In this document: positions 18,623 to 26,443 of the stretch, in pieces
Layout: the number at the start of each line of letters is the position of its first letter
How positions within the stretch are numbered: position 1 is the first letter of the stretch
Origin: Actinoplanes italicus
GTDB taxonomy: Bacteria; Actinomycetota; Actinomycetes; Mycobacteriales; Micromonosporaceae
DNA: 64,000 nt
Reading direction: 5' to 3'
Assembly (NCBI RefSeq): GCF_003001815.1
Contig: NZ_PVMZ01000003.1
Location: 434,001 to 498,000 of the forward strand
Program-made: the position numbers and the translations under genes
Notes under the pieces: generated by a model
Told to the model about the DNA's origin: nothing
Databases searched by the model: none
What the model saw: the letters and a program-made list of their open reading frames with translations, nothing else

Positions 18623-20425
18623 TTACAGCCTAAGCGAGCGAGCGTCATCCGAACGGTCAGTTACCGATAGGCGAACGGACGAGTCTTGGGTCGATGCGGC
18701 GGCTTCAGCCCTGGTGAGAAGGCCAGAGAATCGCGCCGCGCCACGAACCGGTGACACCCAGTCGCCCGAGGTTTCCACCAACCGGGTGTCAGGGAGTTCC
18801 AGCCACGCCAGGATCCGCTCCGTCTCCTCCGCCGTCGCGGCCGGAACCGGGCCCGGACCGGGCAGCACCGTCTCGGCCGTGAGGCGTGCCGCGTCCAGGG
18901 TCGGGCGGGGATGCTCGCGCGGCGGGGACGTCGCCGCGGCCGCCAGCCGACCGTGCCGCACGACGGCGATCTCCCAGCCGCCCCTGTCGTCACGGCGGGC
19001 CGCCACCAGCTCGGGCAGACGGGTCAGCGCGTCCAGCCGCTGCATCCGGACCAGCGCGCGGAGCAGCGCGATCAGCCGGGACCGGACGACCGCGGCCTCC
19101 TCGTAGCGCTGCTTCTCCGACAGCGCGTCGATGCGGGCCAGGATCGCCGAGATCACCGGCCCCGGATCGCCTGAGGTGGCCGTCCGGAAGGGCAGGGCGG
19201 CGCGGAGGTCGTACTCCTCGGGGGTGATCTCGTGCTCGCACGGTGCCGGGCATCGCCCCAGCTCGGCCAGCGCGCACGCCGGCGTCTTGGTGCGCAGCGA
19301 GAGCTTGTGGTTGCACTGCCGCAGCGGCACGGCGTCGTAGACCCCGGCCGCGGCCAGCTCGGCCGTGCGCCGCGACGAGAACGGCCCCAGATAGGTGCTG
19401 CCGTCCTCCGTCAGCCGCCGCACCACCGACAGGCGTGGGTAGGCCTCCGCGGTGAGCTTCAGCCAGACGACCCTCTCGGGAAACTTCGACCTTCGGTTGT
19501 ACGGCGGCGCGTGCGCCGCGATCAGCCGGAGCTCCCGGACCTCGGCCTCCAGCGAGTGGGCGCACTCCACGGCCTCCACCCGGACCGCCGCCGTGATCAT
19601 CTCGGTGGAGATCCGCGACCGCTTCTCGGTGGCCGTGAAGTACGTGCGGACCCGGGTCGCGATGTCCTTCGACTTGCCGACATAGAGCGGCCGGTCGTCG
19701 CCGGCCCGGAAGATGTACACGCCCGGAACGTGTGGCAGCCCGTCGGCCAGGTGCCGCTGGCGGCGCTGCGCCGGGGTGACCGCCTTGGCGAACTCGATCG
19801 CGTCGCCCAGCGTGTGGACCTTGAAGCTGCCCAGCCGCTCGATCAGCCCGTGCAGCACGTCGACCGTGGCCTTCGCGTCGTCCAGCGCCCGGTGGTTGGG
19901 CTGCACCGTGGACCTGAAGAAGTGCGCGAGGGTGCCCAGTTTCCGGTTGGGCACCTCGTCGCGGGTCAGGGCGCGCCGGGCCAGCGCCGCGGTGTCCAGC
20001 ACGCGTGGGTTCGGCCAGGGGTAGCCGTGCCGGGCGCAGGCCGCCTTCAGGAAGCCGACGTCGTAGGGCGCGTTGTGCGCCACCAGGACCGCGCCCCGCA
20101 GGAACTCCAGCAGGGCGGGCAGCACCGTCTCGATCGGCGGGGCCGGCCGCAGCATCGCCTCGGTGATGCCGGTCAGGACGGTGATGAACGGCGGCAGGGG
20201 TTCACCCGGGTTGACCAGCGTCGCGAACTCGCCGAGCGGCACACCGGCGCGCACCTTGACCGCGCCGATCTCGGTGATCCCGGCGCCGTCCGCCGCGCCG
20301 CCGGTGGTCTCCAGGTCGAGCACCACGAAAGTGGTGTCCGCCAGGGACACCGCCGCCGGATCGACCGAGCCGTCGGCGGACAGCAGCGAGTCCAGAGTGC
20401 CCTGCACGTAGGCCGGTTGCGTCAC
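18623..20425 (-). CDS. DnaQ-like DEDDh exonuclease fused to UvrC-like GIY-YIG domain
   Basis: 600 residues. N-terminal 3'-5' exonuclease domain with Exo I VVLDLETTG (Asp37, Glu39) and a late NHRALDDAKAT Exo III; then (about 235-320) a GIY-YIG endonuclease VPGVYIFRAGDD..LYVGKSKD; then a UvrC-like region with CALAELGRCPAPCEH cysteines and a UVR-type helical stretch EKQRYEEAAVVRSRL. Matches Rv2191 in mycobacteria, which occupies the equivalent locus. GTG start 20425 is chosen where the conserved N-terminus begins; the open frame extends further upstream without support. Role in repair is inferred. Confidence 0.9.
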   Translation of the reverse strand: MTQPAYVQGTLDSLLSADGSVDPAAVSLADTTFVVLDLETTGGAADGAGITEIGAVKVRAGVPLGEFATLVNPGEPLPPFITVLTGITEAMLRPAPPIETVLPALLEFLRGAVLVAHNAPYDVGFLKAACARHGYPWPNPRVLDTAALARRALTRDEVPNRKLGTLAHFFRSTVQPNHRALDDAKATVDVLHGLIERLGSFKVHTLGDAIEFAKAVTPAQRRQRHLADGLPHVPGVYIFRAGDDRPLYVGKSKDIATRVRTYFTATEKRSRISTEMITAAVRVEAVECAHSLEAEVRELRLIAAHAPPYNRRSKFPERVVWLKLTAEAYPRLSVVRRLTEDGSTYLGPFSSRRTAELAAAGVYDAVPLRQCNHKLSLRTKTPACALAELGRCPAPCEHEITPEEYDLRAALPFRTATSGDPGPVISAILARIDALSEKQRYEEAAVVRSRLIALLRALVRMQRLDALTRLPELVAARRDDRGGWEIAVVRHGRLAAAATSPPREHPRPTLDAARLTAETVLPGPGPVPAATAEETERILAWLELPDTRLVETSGDWVSPVRGAARFSGLLTRAEAAASTQDSSVRLSVTDRSDDARSLRL

Positions 20426-20531
20426 GGGCGGCAACGATAGAGAGGGGGTACGACACAAACCGGGACCGGGGCGCGAAAAGATCACTTGCTCCACTGGGCT
20501 AATCCCCGGTGACCGGTGTGAGAATGGGTGG

Positions 20532-21920
20532 ATGTCCGCACTGCTGAACCCCGACGACCGCCCCGATGAGGAGGCGGTGCCGATGGGTGCGGACCTGTCC
20601 CTCGAAACGGATATCTCACCCGAACCGGTGCTGCCCGAGGCGGTCCGCCAGCGGATCACCGTGCTGGCCGCAGCGGCCCTGCCGGGTCTGCCGGCCGACG
20701 AGATGCCGGTCCCGCTGCGCCGGGTCGCCCGTTTCGCGCCCAACCGCCGGGCCCGCCTCGGTGGCCGTGACATCGCCGCCCAGCTCGTCGCCGACCCGCT
20801 GTTCCGGCAGCGCATCGGCGTCCGCATCGTCGCCGACGCGGGCGACCTCGGCGCAGCCGTGACCAGCGGCGTCGCCCCGGCCGCCGCCGACCCGGTCGAG
20901 GTCGCGGCCCTCGCCTACCTTGCCCGGCCGGAGGGCTGGCGGGAGCTGATCGGGGCGGCCGGCGACGCCGTCCGCGCCGAGGCCGACAGTGCGGCCGTGG
21001 CCGCCCAGGTCCGGGCAGCCGAGCAGCGCGCCGCCCGGGCCGAGCACGACCGTGCCGTCGCCCGCGTCGAGGCCGACAAGCTCCGCGACGAGCTCGCCCG
21101 GGTCCGCGAGGAGCTCGGCCAGGTCCGCGAGGAGGCCCGCAGCGCGGCCAAGGCCCTGCGCGAGGCGCAGGCCGCCCAGAAACGCGCCGCCGACCTGCAC
21201 GCCACCGAGAAGGGCCGGGCCGCGCGCGCAACGCTCGACCACGAGGCCGAGCTGCGCCGTCTGCGATCGCGCCTGGCCGACGCCGAGGCCGCCGCCGCCA
21301 CCGGCAAGCAGGCCGCCAAGGACGCCCGGGCCGTCGACGACGCCCGCCTCTGGCTGCTGCTCGAGACCATCGGCCAGGCGGCGTCCGGGTTGCGCCGCGA
21401 GCTCGCCCTCGGCCCCGCCGACAAGCTGCCCGCCGATTTCGTCGCCGAGACCTCGGCCGACAAGCCGGGCGCCCCCGAGCGGTCCCGTGCCCGGGCCCAG
21501 GACACCGACGACCCCGGCCGCCTCGACCAGCTGCTCGCCCTGCCGCGCGCGCACCTCATCGTCGACGGCTACAACGTGACCAAGCGCGGCTTCGCCGACA
21601 TGTCCCTCGAGCAGCAGCGCAAACGCCTCATCACCGGGCTCGGCGGGATCGCCGCCCAGACCGGCGACGAGATAACCGCGGTGTTCGACGGCGCCGAGCG
21701 GGTGCACGGCCTGCCACCGGCGCCGCGCGGGGTCCGGGTGCTGTTCTCGCGCAAGGGCACCACCGCCGACGAGCTGATCCGCCAGCTGGTCCGGGCCGAG
21801 CCGCCGGGCCGTCCGGTGGTGGTCGTCTCCTCCGACCGCGAGGTCGCCGACGGGGTCCGCCGGCACGGCGCTTACCCGATGGGCGCGGATTCTCTGCTGC
21901 GCCGGCTCGCGCGCTCGTAA
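20532..21920 (+). CDS. NYN-domain protein (YacP-like RNase fold) with coiled coil
   Basis: 462 residues in three parts: an N-terminal region (1-150), an Ala/Arg/Glu-rich coiled coil (about 155-270), and a C-terminal NYN domain of the PIN-like nuclease fold beginning LIVDGYNVTK, with VFDGAERV and VVVSSDREVADGV supplying acidic residues. YacP/Rae1-type proteins cleave mRNA on ribosomes in Bacillus; activity here is inferred. Divergent from the exonuclease gene with 106 bases between. Confidence 0.85.
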   Translation: MSALLNPDDRPDEEAVPMGADLSLETDISPEPVLPEAVRQRITVLAAAALPGLPADEMPVPLRRVARFAPNRRARLGGRDIAAQLVADPLFRQRIGVRIVADAGDLGAAVTSGVAPAAADPVEVAALAYLARPEGWRELIGAAGDAVRAEADSAAVAAQVRAAEQRAARAEHDRAVARVEADKLRDELARVREELGQVREEARSAAKALREAQAAQKRAADLHATEKGRAARATLDHEAELRRLRSRLADAEAAAATGKQAAKDARAVDDARLWLLLETIGQAASGLRRELALGPADKLPADFVAETSADKPGAPERSRARAQDTDDPGRLDQLLALPRAHLIVDGYNVTKRGFADMSLEQQRKRLITGLGGIAAQTGDEITAVFDGAERVHGLPPAPRGVRVLFSRKGTTADELIRQLVRAEPPGRPVVVVSSDREVADGVRRHGAYPMGADSLLRRLARS

Positions 21921-21943
21921 AACTGTCATACCCCTCGCATAGC

Positions 21944-21954
21944 GTGACTGTCAC
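21944..21954. promoter_or_regulatory. Short palindrome upstream of the small Cys protein gene
   Basis: GTGACTGTCAC is a perfect 5-1-5 palindrome within the 95-base gap before 22016, where a promoter for that gene must lie. No known regulator is assigned. Confidence 0.3.
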
Positions 21955-22015
21955 CGATGGTGGCCGGTCCGTTGCTTTCACCGAGGACGTGGCCGACCTC
22001 CGATGAGGAGGGGTA

Positions 22016-22237
22016 ATGATCATCGACTGTGGGCGCTGCGCCGAGCGGAGCGTCGATTGCAACGGATGCCTGGTCAGCGTGCTCATGGAGACGCCCGACG
22101 GCATCGCCGACCTGACGCCGGGCGAGCTGCGGGCGATCGAGGTGTTCGAGCTGGCCGGGTTCGAGGTGGAGCTGCTCCAGACCCCGCCCCCACCCGTCTT
22201 CCTCCCGGCCGACCCGCCCCGCCGTGACGTGGCGTGA
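22016..22237 (+). CDS. Small CxxC protein of unknown function
   Basis: 73 residues. MIIDCGRCAERSVDCNGCLVS holds two CxxC pairs, suggesting metal binding; the rest is LTPGELRAIEVFELAGFEV then a Pro-rich tail. GAGGAGG lies five to six bases before the ATG, so translation should be strong. It resembles small conserved actinobacterial proteins but has no assigned function. Confidence 0.75.
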   Translation: MIIDCGRCAERSVDCNGCLVSVLMETPDGIADLTPGELRAIEVFELAGFEVELLQTPPPPVFLPADPPRRDVA

Positions 22238-22600
22238 TCATGAAAGCGGTGGTGTGGCCCCGGCGCCCATCACGGCCGCGACCATTGCGGGCAGCGGCGT
22301 CGGCGCGGCGGCTCCCGATCACGAGACACGGACAGATGGTGGCGTACGAGGTGAGCACACTCCCCGGAAGCTCCGACCGAACCGGCCGGTCAGCCGGGAG
22401 TGGGCGCGAACTCTAGGATTGGCGATCACAACGCTCGGACCGTTGCCGAATCGGCACCGTTCCGGTCGGCGCCGTTCGCTCCGGCGTCGGCCGCGTCGGC
22501 GTCGTCCGCTGCCCGGGTCGCTCCCGGTCGGCGCCTCGCCGGTGTCGGGCTGCTTCGGGCGTACTCTCGGAGGGATTCTGATGTTGGCAGGGGTCGAGCG
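22238..22600 (+). other. 363-base gap before the M48 gene, no recognised gene
   Basis: No convincing gene. An Arg-rich open frame (22224-22604) crosses it but has no family features. Near the end, CGGAGGG followed six bases later by ATG 22581 opens a seven-codon frame, MLAGVER, whose TGA overlaps the GTG of the M48 gene (GTGA). It might be a coupling leader. The promoter of the M48-pimB' unit probably lies here. Confidence 0.4.
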
Positions 22601-23857
22601 GTGACTCCGCGGCTCTGGGCGGTCGGCACGCTGGTCGTGCTTCTCGTGGCCCTGATCGGGTACGCGGCCGTGGCCGTCCCGTGGCACCGTGCCCCCGCGC
22701 CACGCGCCGACCAGCTCGCCGCCCTCGGCCAGCTGCCCGCCGAGCAGGTGGCCCGCTCCCGCGCCTTCCACGCCGCGCTGCGGCCCGGGTCGTACGCCGG
22801 CATGGCCCTGGCCCTGCTGATCGCCCTGCTTCTCGGACTCACCCCGCTCGGCGCCCGCCTGGTCGAGCTGGCCGGCCGTCCGTTCAACGACCACTGGCTG
22901 GCCCGGGCCGTCCTCGGCGGTCTGCTCGTCGTCCTGCTCACCGAACTGCTCACCCTGCCGCTCGCGGCCTGGCGGCACACCATCGTGGTCCGCTACGGCA
23001 TCTCCACCCAGACCTGGGGCGGCTGGTCCGTCGACCTGCTCAAGAGTTTCGGCGTCGGTGCGGTCCTCGGCGGCCTCGTGCTGGCCGGCTTCTTCACCGT
23101 CACCCACTTCGCGCCCCGCTGGTGGTGGGCGATCGGCGCGGCGGGCGCGGCCGGGCTCGTGGTGCTGCTCTCCTTCGTGCTGCCGGTGGTGGTCGAGCCG
23201 GTCTTCAACCGGTTCACCGCGATGCCCGACGGCCCGCTGCGCACCGAGCTGCTGGAGCTGGCCGCCCGCGACGGCGTGCCGGTCAAGGACGTGCTGGTCG
23301 CCGACGCGTCGCGGCGCACCCGTGCGGTCAACGCGTACGTCTCCGGCCTCGGCCCCACCCGCCGGATCGTCGTCTACGACACCATGCTGACCGAGGCCAC
23401 GCCCGACGAGATCGTCTCGGTGACCGCCCACGAACTCGGCCACGCCAAGGACAACGACGTCCTCACCGGCACGATCATGGGCGCGCTCGGCGCCGCCGTC
23501 GCCGTGGTCGCCCTTTACCTGCTCGGCTCCTGGCCATCGCTGCTCCGCCTGGCCGGCGTCGACTCGATCGCCGAGCCACGAGCCATCGGCCTGCTGCTGG
23601 CCGTCACCACGATCGCCGGCCTGATCTCGGGCCCGGCCCAGTCCTTCGTGTCCCGCCGCGTCGAGGCCCGCGCCGACACCCACGCCCTCGAGCTGACCGC
23701 CGACGCCGAAACCTTCGAGGCCATGCAGCGCCGCCTCGGCACCGTCAACCTGTCCGATCCCGACCCGCCAGCCTGGGAGCACGCCATGTTCGCCTCGCAC
23801 CCGTCCACCGTGCAGCGCATGGCCGCCGCCCGAGCCTGGGCCCGGGGAGACCGCTGA
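22601..23857 (+). CDS. M48-family membrane zinc metalloprotease (Ste24/CaaX-like)
   Basis: 418 residues with about six helices. Zinc motif HELGH at 277-281 and third ligand Glu in VEARADTHAL (about 362) are intact. Layout matches Ste24-type M48 proteases: N-terminal helices, cytosolic catalytic domain, and NAYVSGLGPTRRIVVYDTML before the motif. GTG 22601 is preceded by AGGGG seven bases upstream. Its stop is joined to the next ORF by TGATG. Substrates unknown; membrane protein quality control is the usual role of related HtpX. Confidence 0.92.
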   Translation: MTPRLWAVGTLVVLLVALIGYAAVAVPWHRAPAPRADQLAALGQLPAEQVARSRAFHAALRPGSYAGMALALLIALLLGLTPLGARLVELAGRPFNDHWLARAVLGGLLVVLLTELLTLPLAAWRHTIVVRYGISTQTWGGWSVDLLKSFGVGAVLGGLVLAGFFTVTHFAPRWWWAIGAAGAAGLVVLLSFVLPVVVEPVFNRFTAMPDGPLRTELLELAARDGVPVKDVLVADASRRTRAVNAYVSGLGPTRRIVVYDTMLTEATPDEIVSVTAHELGHAKDNDVLTGTIMGALGAAVAVVALYLLGSWPSLLRLAGVDSIAEPRAIGLLLAVTTIAGLISGPAQSFVSRRVEARADTHALELTADAETFEAMQRRLGTVNLSDPDPPAWEHAMFASHPSTVQRMAAARAWARGDR

Positions 23858-24153
23858 TGGCCATCCTTCCGCCCGCCCCGCCCTCTGTGGTGTCCGGCCT
23901 TCGGTCGGTGTCGGCCTTTGCTGTTTCCGGTCTTCGGTCCGGCCCGGTCCCTGTGGTGTCCGGCCTTCGGCCGGTGTCGGCCTTTGCTGTTTCCGGTCTT
24001 CGGTCCGGCCCGGTCCCTGTCGTGTCCGGCCTTCGGCCGGTGTCGGCCTTTGCTGTTTCCGGTCTTCGGTCCGGCCCGGTCCCTGTCGTGTCCGGCCTTC
24101 TGCCCGCGGGCCCGGTTGCTGCCGCTTCCGGCTCGGTCGGGGGTGTTCGCTGA
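23857..24153 (+). CDS. 98-aa repeat ORF, coupled on both sides by TGATG
   Basis: An ATG-to-TGA frame filling exactly the space between the M48 protease and pimB', sharing a TGATG with each. It encodes three full copies and a fourth partial copy of a 22-residue unit (VVSGLRPVSAF plus AVSGLRSGPVP, itself a double 11-mer with a shared VSGLR core). There is no signal peptide or known domain. From base 23864 to 24152 the coding strand has no A at all. It may be a real translated spacer or a repeat expansion that happens to keep frame. No homologue is recognised. Confidence 0.4.
   Translation: MAILPPAPPSVVSGLRSVSAFAVSGLRSGPVPVVSGLRPVSAFAVSGLRSGPVPVVSGLRPVSAFAVSGLRSGPVPVVSGLLPAGPVAAASGSVGGVR
23890..24103 (+). 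repeat. 66-bp tandem repeat, three copies plus a partial fourth
   Basis: Units begin at 23890, 23956, 24022 and 24088 with GTGTCCGGCCTTC, exactly 66 bases apart and nearly identical. The period is a multiple of three, keeping the 98-aa frame open. The array is adenine-free on the + strand. Confidence 0.95.
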
Positions 24154-25280
24154 TGGCCCGCACGCTGCTCGTCACGAACGATTTCCCGCCACGGCCCGGC
24201 GGCATCCAGCAGTTCGTGCACAACCTGGCGGTGCGTCAGCCCGCCGGTTCGATCGTCGTCTACTCGTCGACCTGGCGCGGAGCCGCCGAGTTCGATGCCG
24301 AGCAGCCGTTCGAGGTGGTCCGCGAGAACACCGGCATCCTGCTGCCCACCCCGGCCGTCGCCCGCCGAGCCGCCGAACTGGCCCGAGCCCACGACTGCGA
24401 CAGCGTCCTCTTCGGTGCCGCAGCCCCGCTCGGCCTGCTGGCCCACGGCTTGCGCCGCAGCTCCGGCATCCGGCGGGCCGTCGGCATCACCCACGGGCAC
24501 GAGATCGGCTGGGCCGCGCTGCCCGGCGCCCGCGGCCTGCTCCGACGCATCGCCCGCGGCAACGACGTCATCACCTACCTCGGCGAGTACCAGCACACCC
24601 GACTGGACAAGGCACTGCACGGCCTGACCGATCTGCGGCGGCTGGCCCCCGGAGTCGACGTCGACAAGTTCCACCCCGGTGTCGACGGCTCCGCTGTCCG
24701 CAGACGCCACGGCCTGAGCGACCGTCCGGTAGTCGTCTGCGTCTCCCGGCTGGTGCCGCGCAAGGGCCAGGACATGCTGATCCGCGCGCTGCCCGAGATC
24801 CGCCGACGAGTCCCCGGGGCGGCATTGCTGCTGGTCAGCGGCGGCCCGTACCGCAAGACCCTGGAACGGCTGGCCCGCGAGAACGGCGTCGAGTCCGACG
24901 TGGTCTTCACCGGTTCGGTCCCGTGGGCCGAACTACCCGACCACTACGCGGCCGGTGACGTCTACGCCATGCCCTGCCGCACCCGCGCCGCCGGCCTCGA
25001 CGTCGAAGGCCTGGGCATCGTCTACCTGGAAGCCTCGGCGACCGGCCTGCCCGTCATCGGCGGCGACTCCGGTGGAGCCCCCGACGCCGTCCGCGACGGC
25101 GAGACCGGCTACGTGGTCGGCGGTTCCGACGTGCCGGCCATCGCCGCCCGCACGGCCGAACTGCTCGGCGACCCCCTCAAGGCGAAGGCGATGGGCGAGG
25201 CGGGCCGTGCATGGGTCGAGCGGGAGTGGCGCTGGGAGACCCAGGCCGCCCGCCTGACCACCCTGCTGGCCAGCCTCTGA
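24153..25280 (+). CDS. pimB: GT4 mannosyltransferase, PimB'-like
   Basis: 375-residue GT-B glycosyltransferase, family 4. The N-terminus TLLVTNDFPPRPGGIQQF binds the acceptor side; LVPRKGQDMLI and the E-x7-E motif (EGLGIVYLE) bind the GDP-sugar. By similarity to Rv2188c and the shared neighbourhood it is probably the second mannosyltransferase of phosphatidylinositol mannoside synthesis, acting at the inner face of the membrane. ATG 24153 overlaps the stop of the repeat ORF (TGATG). The other pim genes are not in this window. Confidence 0.88.
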   Translation: MARTLLVTNDFPPRPGGIQQFVHNLAVRQPAGSIVVYSSTWRGAAEFDAEQPFEVVRENTGILLPTPAVARRAAELARAHDCDSVLFGAAAPLGLLAHGLRRSSGIRRAVGITHGHEIGWAALPGARGLLRRIARGNDVITYLGEYQHTRLDKALHGLTDLRRLAPGVDVDKFHPGVDGSAVRRRHGLSDRPVVVCVSRLVPRKGQDMLIRALPEIRRRVPGAALLLVSGGPYRKTLERLARENGVESDVVFTGSVPWAELPDHYAAGDVYAMPCRTRAAGLDVEGLGIVYLEASATGLPVIGGDSGGAPDAVRDGETGYVVGGSDVPAIAARTAELLGDPLKAKAMGEAGRAWVEREWRWETQAARLTTLLASL

Positions 25281-25287
25281 CCCACCA

Positions 25288-25569
25288 CGTCCCGTCTCCG
25301 GCTCGGGCGTCGTTTCGCGTCCTTGTCTTCTGGCGTTTCGTCTCTTGTCCGTGCTTCGTTCGGCGTCCTTGTCTCTTGGCGTCTCGTCTCTTGTCCGTGC
25401 TCCGTTCGGCGTCCTTGTCTTTCGGCGTTTCGTCTCTTGTCCGTGCTTTCTTTGGCGTTCTTGTCTTCTGGTGTCTCGTCTCTTGTCCGTGCTTCGCTCG
25501 GCGTCCTCGTCTTTTGGCGTCCCGTCTGTTGGCCGGGCCTCGGTTCGCGTCCCTGTTTCCGCGCGTCCC
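25288..25569 (+). repeat. 46-bp tandem array inside a 282-base adenine-free tract
   Basis: Units start at 25319, 25365, 25411, 25457 and 25503 (GTCCTTGTC and variants), exactly 46 bases apart, with a decayed sixth from 25549. Copies differ at several positions. The period is not a multiple of three, so no reading frame is maintained. From 25288 to 25569 there is no A on the + strand. It starts 8 bases after the pimB' stop and is non-coding as far as I can see. Confidence 0.93.
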
Positions 25570-25767
25570 ATTTCATTGCCCGATATCCAAGCCGCCCCGT
25601 TACGTGCCACCCATCTCCTCGCCGCCCCTTACCGGCCGCCCCATCTCCCCTCGCCCGACATTTGCGTGCGCGGCCTGTCGCGGGTGGCGCTGCCTGCCTC
25701 CGGCCCGTTGTTCCCACCACCAAGGCGATCACGACGCATCCGCGGCGAGTATCGACACCTACCCGCG

Positions 25768-25816
25768 CGATCTTGTGATGTTGGGGTTGCTGGCGGGGCG
25801 CTATCTCACAAGATTG
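25768..25816. repeat. 49-nt hairpin element, copy 1
   Basis: Begins CGATCTTGTGATGTTGGGG and ends TCACAAGATTG; the 11-base arms pair with one mismatch around a G-rich loop. The same 49-nt element recurs at 25869. This is REP-like organisation. Confidence 0.8.
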
Positions 25817-25868
25817 CCGGGAGGTTGGTGAGGTGTTGTGGCGGGCTGTCGTTTGCCCCTGCCTTTCA

Positions 25869-25917
25869 CCGATCTTGTGATGTTGGGGTTGCTCGCGGGG
25901 CGCAAGCTCACAAGATC
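25869..25917. repeat. 49-nt hairpin element, copy 2
   Basis: Identical to copy 1 for its first 24 bases, with perfect 11-bp arms CGATCTTGTGA and TCACAAGATCG. The copies start 101 bases apart in the same orientation. The arms of copy 2 pair exactly while the loop differs slightly, as expected if the hairpin is what is conserved. Confidence 0.82.
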
Positions 25918-26268
25918 GCCGCTGGTCGGGCCGTTCGCCTTTGCGAACGTTGAGATTGAAGCCTGTCGATTAGGTGCAACCGCACGAGGTCGGTGGGTTC
26001 TGGTCGTGAGACTGATGACCGCGGCCTGCTGGCGCGCGTCCACCCGGAGTCGGGCGACATACGTCCAGCCGCCCGTCAGCAGCGCATGTTGACGGTCAGC
26101 TCCTGTGCCCACCTGCCGCTGGAAGAAATGTGGCGACGCAAAGGTAGAAGACATCGAGGGAACGGGGCCGCCGTCCACTTCGAGGCGCAGAGGAATCCGG
26201 GGTAGGTAAACGCCGAAGGTACGGTGACAAACCGGACTCCGCGAGAGCGGCCTGCGACGCGACCTCCG
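25918..26268. other. 351-base region without a recognised gene
   Basis: Only weak open frames with no family features on either strand. It lies between the hairpin elements and the 17-bp array, and may be decayed mobile-element DNA; nothing in it is diagnostic. Confidence 0.4.
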
Positions 26269-26421
26269 AGCGAGAAGTCGCGTTCAGCGAGAAGTCGCGT
26301 TCAGCGAGAAGTCGCGTTCAGCGAGAAGTCGCGTTCAGCGAGAAGTCGCGTTCAGCGGAAAGTCGCGTTCAGCGAGAAGTCGCGTTCAGCGGGCAGTCGC
26401 GTTCAGCGGGCAGTCGCGGGT
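26269..26421. repeat. Nine tandem copies of a 17-bp unit
   Basis: Unit AGCGAGAAGTCGCGTTC, copies at 26269, 26286, 26303, 26320, 26337, 26354, 26371, 26388 and 26405. The first five and the seventh are identical; the sixth reads AGCGGAA, the eighth and ninth AGCGGGC at the variable bases. Decay is concentrated at the end next to the transposase stub. Period and regularity recall iterons, but there is no replication gene nearby. Confidence 0.92.
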
Positions 26422-26443
26422 CGCGTCCATCGAAGTGGTGTAT

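Noticed and set aside
22319..24223. 634-codon minus-strand open frame with TEDRKQQRPTPAEGRT-type repeats
   Set aside because: It is antisense to the M48 gene and the 66-bp array; the repeats come from the minisatellite and no domain or ribosome-binding site supports it.
23864..25569. Diversity-generating retroelement as explanation of missing adenines
   Set aside because: DGRs mutate A in a variable repeat, but no reverse transcriptase, Avd gene or template/variable pair is visible.
25109..25732. Minus-strand open frame with charged RDETPEDKDAK-like repeats
   Set aside because: Arises from reading the T-free strand of the 46-bp array; the period shifts frame each copy and the A-rich codons are a composition effect.
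23890..26421. CRISPR array
   Set aside because: The repeats are head-to-tail without unique spacers, periods differ (66, 46, 17 bp) and there are no cas genes.
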